9,406 bases of DNA from Acidobacteriota bacterium (GTDB lineage Bacteria; Acidobacteriota; Terriglobia; Acidiferrales; UBA7541). The position numbers were made by a program, and so were the translations under genes. The stretch lies in contig QHYP01000277.1 in NCBI GenBank assembly GCA_003224195.1, forward strand, positions 6,440 through 15,845. Reading direction: 5' to 3'. The notes beneath the pieces are model-generated. The model saw only the letters and a list, made by a program, of their open reading frames with translations. It was not told where the DNA came from and did no database searches. Position 1 is the stretch's first letter. Each line of letters opens with the position of its first letter. This document shows positions 5,271 through 9,406 of the stretch, piece by piece.

Positions 5271-6580
5271 GCCGCCGCCTCCTTGCTGCCCCGCACTGGC
5301 TGGCGGAAGATGACGGCTCGTTTTTCCCGCCGCAGATAGTTCTGCGCCGCGCGCTCCACGTCCTCCCGCGTTACGGCCAGGAAGCCATCGAGGATCGAGT
5401 TCACCAGCTCCGGCTGATCGTCGAACAGGGTGAGGCAGGCAAGAAGATGCATCAGCCCGTACCGCGGAATCGACCCACCGCGGCTGCCCTCGAGAGTTGA
5501 ATAGTAGTCAGAGCGAAATTTCACTTTAAGCTGTTCGAGTTCGTCGGCGCTGACGCCCTGCTCGCGGACTTCCTGGATTACTCGATCGAATTCAGCAAGT
5601 GTAGCCTCGGATGAGTATTCCGGTTTGTGCAAAACCTTTGTCACCATCTGCGTCGGTCCGTTGTATCCAAAAAGATCGTCGATTCCGCCGTCCGCCTCCA
5701 CCGCAACTTGCCGATCAAGCACGAGCCGGTAGTACACGCGGCCCGCGCGCCCGCCGTGCAGCGCCTGGTCGAGCAGGGCCATCGCGCACCAATCCTTCGT
5801 GCGCCGTTGCGGCACGGGATAACCGACCGCGAGCGCAGGCAGGGTCCCGAATTTTTCTTCCACCGTGCCGCAGCGCTCTTCGGTTTGTTCCGGCTCGCTC
5901 GGATCCGCAAAGACCGGCGCCGCGCCAGCCGGGATATCTCCGAAATACTTCCGCGCCAGCGGAAAACCCTCCTCGGGCTTCACGTCGCCGAGCATCAGCA
6001 GCACCGCATTGTTGGGCGCGTAATAAGTTTTGAAAAATGTCTGAACGTCGGCGACACTCGCGGCATCGAGATCGGAAAAGTCGCCGTAGAAATTGTGCGC
6101 ATTGGCCCAGTTGCGGAAAGCCACCGGGGGCAGGTCGAGCCAGGGAAAGCCGCCGTACGGCTGGTTGAGGACGTTGACGCGGACTTCCTCCTTCACGACG
6201 TCGCGTTGGTTGCGCAGGTTTTCCTCGTCCACCTTCAGCGAGCGCATGCGGTCCGCTTCGAGCCACAAGACGCGTTCGAGCGCATTCGACGGCACCGCCT
6301 GGAAATAGTTGGTCACATCATAGTGCGTTGAGCCGTTCAGCACGCCGCCGGAGGAATTGATCAGCTTGATGTGCATCGTTTTCGGCGCGTTGGCCGACCC
6401 CTGGAACATCATGTGCTCGAACAGATGTGCGAAACCGCTGCGCCCGCGCAGTTCCAGGCGGAAGCCAATCTTGTAGTAAACCCCCACGGTTGCCACCGGG
6501 GCGGCTGCGTCCGGCGCGATCACTACGCGCAACCCGTTTTCGAGAGTCGTGCCGGCAACCGGAATCTTGAGCCCGCTCAC
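5267..6580 (-). CDS. M16 family zinc metallopeptidase, catalytic chain
   Basis: A 437-residue M16 peptidase with the inverted zinc-binding motif H52-L-F-E55-H56 inside GFAHLFEHMMFQGS. The third zinc ligand is expected at E131 or E132 (DVVKEEVR), at the usual distance of about 75 residues. The second M16 domain covers about residues 215-425 and includes QALHGGRAGRVYYRLV. Enzymes of this family degrade peptides inside a clam-like chamber. Together with the next gene, which lacks the metal site but keeps the R/Y element, it should make a heterodimer like mitochondrial processing peptidase or bacterial M16B pairs. Substrate is unknown. The GTG start overlaps the upstream TGA by four bases (GTGA), and an AGGGGG stretch lies just before. 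The ATG at 6584 is in another frame. There is no signal peptide, unlike many periplasmic M16 enzymes. Confidence 0.93.
   Translation of the reverse strand: MSGLKIPVAGTTLENGLRVVIAPDAAAPVATVGVYYKIGFRLELRGRSGFAHLFEHMMFQGSANAPKTMHIKLINSSGGVLNGSTHYDVTNYFQAVPSNALERVLWLEADRMRSLKVDEENLRNQRDVVKEEVRVNVLNQPYGGFPWLDLPPVAFRNWANAHNFYGDFSDLDAASVADVQTFFKTYYAPNNAVLLMLGDVKPEEGFPLARKYFGDIPAGAAPVFADPSEPEQTEERCGTVEEKFGTLPALAVGYPVPQRRTKDWCAMALLDQALHGGRAGRVYYRLVLDRQVAVEADGGIDDLFGYNGPTQMVTKVLHKPEYSSEATLAEFDRVIQEVREQGVSADELEQLKVKFRSDYYSTLEGSRGGSIPRYGLMHLLACLTLFDDQPELVNSILDGFLAVTREDVERAAQNYLRREKRAVIFRQPVRGSKEAAA
5278..5283 (-). promoter_or_regulatory. Strong ribosome binding site AGGAGG for the second M16 gene
   Basis: A perfect AGGAGG on the - strand, inside the last codons of the upstream M16 gene. 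It is 7 bases from the GTG at 5270 and 10 from the ATG at 5267. The spacing favours the GTG, which gives the 4-base GTGA overlap. Confidence 0.55.
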
Positions 6581-7473
6581 TCATTTCCCCCTGTGGCTTT
6601 CTTCATGGTCTTTTGCCCGCGAAACACCTGTTCAAGTTCCCGCCGCGCTTCTTCCGGCTCGCGGGCCAACACTGCTGCACCGAGCCGAGCCAGGGCCTCG
6701 TGCGCGGCCGCAAATTCCGCCGGAAACTCATGGAGCGCCGCCGCATGCGCCGCGATAATCCCGTAGTCGCCGCGTGAAAGCGGCCCCGTCCAAGCCTTTC
6801 CCGCACCCAACCTCTCAAAATTATCGAATACTTGACGAGTCAAAGGCAGGAGCGCCCGCACAGCTTGCCGCCGCTTCATTCCCACGGATATCAGCAGGCG
6901 TGTAGCCGCCTCAATCAAGGCAAGCGCATGCCCCGCCGCCAGCGCGCATGCCGCGTGATACAGCGGCTTTTTTGCTGCCTCGATCTGCACCGGCATTCCT
7001 CCAACCGAGCGCGCCATTTGCCGCGCCGCCCGCAGCGCCGCGGGATCCCCTTCGATGGCAAAGACACGGCCCTCGAGTGGGGGCACACCGAAGCCACTGA
7101 ACGTCTGCAGGGGATGCATCGAGCCGGCCGCTGCGCCGAGTTTGCGGACCGAATCGAATACGCGCGAATCCAGCGCCCCGCTCGTGTGCAGCACGATCTT
7201 CTCGCGAAGTTCCTCTCCGCCGATACGCGCCAGCTCTTGCGTCACGTTCGCCAACTCTCTGTCGGGCGTGGCCACCAAAAAGACGCGCGCCGCGAGCGCC
7301 TGCCGCGTCAAGTTTCCAAACGCTTGCCCGGCGCCGATGAACCGCACGGCGCGGCGCGCGGTCGGCAGACTGCGCGTCACGACGGCGCCGATTTTCCACC
7401 CGCGTTCCCGCAACCTTCGTCCCAGCGCTTGACCCACGCGCCCGCCACCGACAATGGTCACGCTCCCCGTCAT
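6577..7473 (-). CDS. Rossmann-fold / DUF2520 domain oxidoreductase-like protein
   Basis: A 298-residue protein with an N-terminal Rossmann fold (residues 4-100; G9-G-G-R-V-G14 dinucleotide motif after VTIV, then FLVATPD at 65-71) and a C-terminal DUF2520 domain (about 120-285). Family marks seen are SMHPLQTF (118-125), FAIEGD (138-143), KKPLYHAACALAAGHALAL (168-186), ALLPLTRQ (207-214) and TGPLSRGD (229-236). The layout resembles 6-phosphogluconate dehydrogenase-like and ketopantoate reductase-like enzymes, so NADP-dependent oxidoreductase activity is likely, but the family's substrate is not known to me. It appears to be the first gene of the overlapping unit with the two M16 genes and the ComEA-like gene. 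No strong Shine-Dalgarno precedes the ATG; it is chosen because the Rossmann strand begins four residues later. The last 15 residues are charged and probably disordered. Confidence 0.9.
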   Translation of the reverse strand: MTGSVTIVGGGRVGQALGRRLRERGWKIGAVVTRSLPTARRAVRFIGAGQAFGNLTRQALAARVFLVATPDRELANVTQELARIGGEELREKIVLHTSGALDSRVFDSVRKLGAAAGSMHPLQTFSGFGVPPLEGRVFAIEGDPAALRAARQMARSVGGMPVQIEAAKKPLYHAACALAAGHALALIEAATRLLISVGMKRRQAVRALLPLTRQVFDNFERLGAGKAWTGPLSRGDYGIIAAHAAALHEFPAEFAAAHEALARLGAAVLAREPEEARRELEQVFRGQKTMKKATGGNE

Positions 7474-7753
7474 CGCGGTGATAGCATATCGTTTCCATTA
7501 TCACAGGGCTAGTAAACTCCCGGGTGTATTCCCCGGTGCATTCCTACACGACGATTTTTTTCGCTTATGCCGTTGTCGTCTGGATCGGCCAGGGGACTCG
7601 CGCCGTCATCGGCACTCGGCGCCTCGCACCTCTCCGCGATGCGGATACGCGCCTGTACGGTCTGTCATCGTGACTCTGTTGCGCGGCGCCGCAATCCGGC
7701 GTGGCGCGTTCCATCCCCTCGATGAGCTGAAATGCGGCGGTATGCGAACAAAT
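7474..7753. other. Intergenic region between uvrB and the DUF2520 operon
   Basis: These 280 bases should hold the promoter of the four-gene - strand unit, since the uvrB stop is 280 bases from its start. On the - strand the stretch nearest the ATG is AT-richer, with GTGATAATGG and GATATGCTATC as possible -10 regions, but no matching -35 box stands out. A short + strand frame at 7524-7673 is discussed separately. Confidence 0.5.
7524..7673 (+). CDS. Possible 49-residue membrane peptide (uncertain)
   Basis: A GTG-started frame of 49 codons in the uvrB/DUF2520 gap. The predicted peptide has one hydrophobic stretch (TTIFFAYAVVVWIG, about residues 9-22) followed by a basic tail (TRAVIGTRRLAPLRD). 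That is the layout of a small single-pass membrane protein with the positive end in the cytoplasm. Against it: no Shine-Dalgarno, a GTG start, short length and no recognised family. It may simply be a chance open frame. Confidence 0.2.
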   Translation: MYSPVHSYTTIFFAYAVVVWIGQGTRAVIGTRRLAPLRDADTRLYGLSS

Positions 7754-9406
7754 CTATCCAGAGGAAGCGGGGCTCGGCTCCGGAGCGAACAGCCCCGCCA
7801 GATCCCGCTGCTTCAAAGCGCGGAGGCGGTCGCGGAGCTGCGCCGCGCGCTCGAACTCGAATTTTTTTGCCGCTTCGCGCATCTGCGTCTCGAGTTGCTG
7901 CAGCACTTCCGCAAGCTGCGCCTCGCTGGCAATGTTTGCGGTCAAGACATCCAGGCTTTCCTCATCCTTCGGCAGCGTCACGTAGTCGGCTTCGACGATG
8001 GCCGCCAGCTCCATGTCCACCGCTTTGACGATGCTTTGCGGCGTGATGTTGTTCTCCGCGTTGAAAGCAAGCTGCTTCGCGCGGCGACGATTCGTCTCAT
8101 TGATCGCCTCGTTCATCGAGCCCGTGCGGACGTCGGCGTACAGAATCGCCTTGCCGGAAATATGCCGCGCGCAGCGCCCGATCGTCTGAACCAGCGCGGT
8201 TGCGCTCCTCAGATAGCCTTCCTTGTCGGCATCGAGGATCGCGACGAGCGAGACCTCCGGCAGATCGAGCCCTTCCCGCAGCAGATTGATTCCGATGAGC
8301 ACGTCAAATTCACCGCGGCGCAGATCGCGCAGGATTTTCACCCGGTCGAGCGTTTCCACTTCGGAGTGCAGATAGCGGCACCGCACGCCGACCTCGCTTA
8401 AATATTCCGCCAAGTCTTCAGCCATGCGTTTCGTAAGCGTGGTGACAAGGACGCGCTCGCTCCTCTCCGCGCGCAGGCGAATCTGCTCGAGCAGATCGTC
8501 CACCTGCCCCTTCACGGGCCGCACTTCCACATCCGGATCGACCAGCCCCGTCGGGCGAATGACTTGCTCGACCACGACCCCGCCGGACTTCGTCAGCTCG
8601 TACGGCCCCGGCGTGGCCGAAACGTAAGCCACCTGGTTCATGCGGTGCTCGAATTCCTCGAACGTCAGAGGCCGGTTGTCCAGAGCCGACGGCATGCGAA
8701 AGCCGAAATCCACGAGCGTCTGCTTGCGCGACCTGTCGCCGTGGTACATCCCCCGCACCTGGGGAACCGTCTGGTGGGATTCATCGATCACCAGCAAGAA
8801 GTCTTGCGGCACGTAGTCCAGCAGAGTCGGCGGCGCTTCGCCAGGCAAACGCCCGCTCAGGTGCCTCGAATAGTTCTCAATCCCATGGCAGTACCCCACC
8901 GTGCGGATCATCTCGATGTCGAACATCGTTCGCTGCGACACGCGTTGCGCCTCGACGAATTTCCCCTGCTTCTCGAGCTCGCGCTTCCACCACTCGAGCT
9001 CCTCCTGGATCGTGACAATGGCGCCCTCTTTTTGTTCCGCGGGCATCACGTAGTGCGTCTTCGGATAGATGGGCACCCTCGTGAGATTTTCGCGTCCGGC
9101 GCGCACCTCTCCCGTCAGCGGATCAATCTGGCGCAACGCGTCGATCTGATCCCCCCACATCTCGATGCGGTAGGCCTGGTCCTCGTAGGTGGGATAGATT
9201 TCAATCACATCGCCGCGCGCGCGGAAGGTTCCGCGCCGCAGCTCTTCGCCGCGCTCGTACTGGATATCCACGAGCCGCCGCAGCAACGATTCGCGCGACG
9301 TTTGCTGCCCTTTTTCCAGCATCACCAACATGCCGTAGTAGGCCTCCGGCGAGCCCAAGCCATAGATGCAGGAGACGGAAGCCACAATGATGACGTCGCG
9401 CCGCTC
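7754..9406 (-). CDS. uvrB: UvrABC system protein B, 5' end missing
   Basis: The last 550 residues of UvrB, the damage-verifying, ATP-dependent subunit of nucleotide excision repair, which is loaded by UvrA and recruits UvrC. The frame is open to the window end (ERRDVIIVASVSCIYGLG), so about 120-130 N-terminal residues, including Walker A and most of the beta-hairpin, lie outside. The GTG at 9385 is not the start. Visible motifs, numbered from the first visible residue: RGTFRARGDVIEIYP; YPKTHYVMP; helicase motif II DESH (about 208-211); YVSATPG; RPTGLVDP; LVTTLTKRMAEDL; GINLLREGLDLPEVSLVAILDADKEG across 371-397 in two blocks; motif VI QTIGRCAR (about 407-414); and a C-terminal UVR domain (about 500-533, FEFERAAQLRDRL) that binds UvrC. 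Motif VI has Cys where most homologues have Ala; both arginines are kept. The gene lies upstream of the DUF2520 unit on the same strand but is well separated. Confidence 0.97.
   Translation of the reverse strand, partial: ERRDVIIVASVSCIYGLGSPEAYYGMLVMLEKGQQTSRESLLRRLVDIQYERGEELRRGTFRARGDVIEIYPTYEDQAYRIEMWGDQIDALRQIDPLTGEVRAGRENLTRVPIYPKTHYVMPAEQKEGAIVTIQEELEWWKRELEKQGKFVEAQRVSQRTMFDIEMIRTVGYCHGIENYSRHLSGRLPGEAPPTLLDYVPQDFLLVIDESHQTVPQVRGMYHGDRSRKQTLVDFGFRMPSALDNRPLTFEEFEHRMNQVAYVSATPGPYELTKSGGVVVEQVIRPTGLVDPDVEVRPVKGQVDDLLEQIRLRAERSERVLVTTLTKRMAEDLAEYLSEVGVRCRYLHSEVETLDRVKILRDLRRGEFDVLIGINLLREGLDLPEVSLVAILDADKEGYLRSATALVQTIGRCARHISGKAILYADVRTGSMNEAINETNRRRAKQLAFNAENNITPQSIVKAVDMELAAIVEADYVTLPKDEESLDVLTANIASEAQLAEVLQQLETQMREAAKKFEFERAAQLRDRLRALKQRDLAGLFAPEPSPASSG
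7767..7798 (-). terminator. Hairpin at the 3' end of uvrB
   Basis: AGCCCCGC (7791-7798) pairs with GCGGGGCT (7767-7774), and the inner self-complementary GCTCCGGAGC (7777-7786) lengthens the structure. It overlaps the last uvrB codons. On the - strand it is followed by TTCCTCTGGATAG, a weak T-tract, so it may act as a poor terminator. Confidence 0.35.

Noticed and set aside
4302..5339. 345-codon + strand frame opposite the M16 genes
   Set aside because: Shadow of well-recognised M16 coding sequence on the other strand; Arg- and His-rich product without domains.
5627..6331. 234-codon + strand frame opposite the catalytic M16 gene
   Set aside because: Antisense shadow of a gene with clear HxxEH motif.
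6318..6584. ATG at 6584 as alternative start of the catalytic M16 gene
   Set aside because: It is in a different frame; only the GTG at 6580 leads into the M16 sequence.
7454..8401. 315-codon + strand frame opposite the end of uvrB
   Set aside because: uvrB is certain on the other strand; the product is Arg/Leu/Asp-rich as expected from reverse-strand reading of GC-rich codons.

Overview
The window looks like chromosomal DNA from a member of the Acidobacteriota (probably Terriglobia-like). This rests on three things: a GC-rich genome; a secreted 224-residue protein of a type I recall mainly from acidobacteria; and dispersed intergenic repeats of the kinds common in that phylum (GTCATTTCGAGCGAAGC-type and CCTCGACTGCGCTCGGGAC-type). 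The assignment is inference from recalled patterns, not from a search.

Layout. Bases 1-1361 (+ strand) hold the 3' end of an ABM-like small protein gene, a GlsB/YeaQ-type three-helix membrane protein, and a secreted protein of unknown function. Bases 1362-2194 are an 830-base gene-free island of hairpins, dispersed repeats and two 63-base tandem repeats. Bases 2195-3376 (+) encode a RibBA-type riboflavin protein. Its DHBP-synthase half looks largely intact, but its GTP cyclohydrolase II half keeps the zinc cysteines and lacks most of the catalytic and GTP-binding signature. Converging on it, bases 3388-7473 (- strand) form a tightly overlapping four-gene unit, read in the order DUF2520/Rossmann oxidoreductase, M16 zinc protease (HxxEH), M16 partner without the HxxEH motif, and secreted ComEA-type helix-hairpin-helix protein. 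All three junctions overlap by one to four bases. Upstream of that unit, on the same strand, lies the 3' four-fifths of uvrB (7754-9406), which runs off the window end.

How the genes work together. The two M16 proteins very probably form one heteromeric peptidase, with a catalytic and a non-catalytic chain. RibBA supplies the four-carbon precursor of riboflavin; whether it also opens GTP is in doubt. UvrB is the damage-verification subunit of nucleotide excision repair. I see no mobile element with a transposase, no CRISPR array, no tRNA or rRNA, and no FMN riboswitch ahead of ribBA. The most interesting points are the degenerate RibA domain and the repeat element that encodes the last quarter of the ComEA-like protein. 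I do not see a clearly new multi-gene system.
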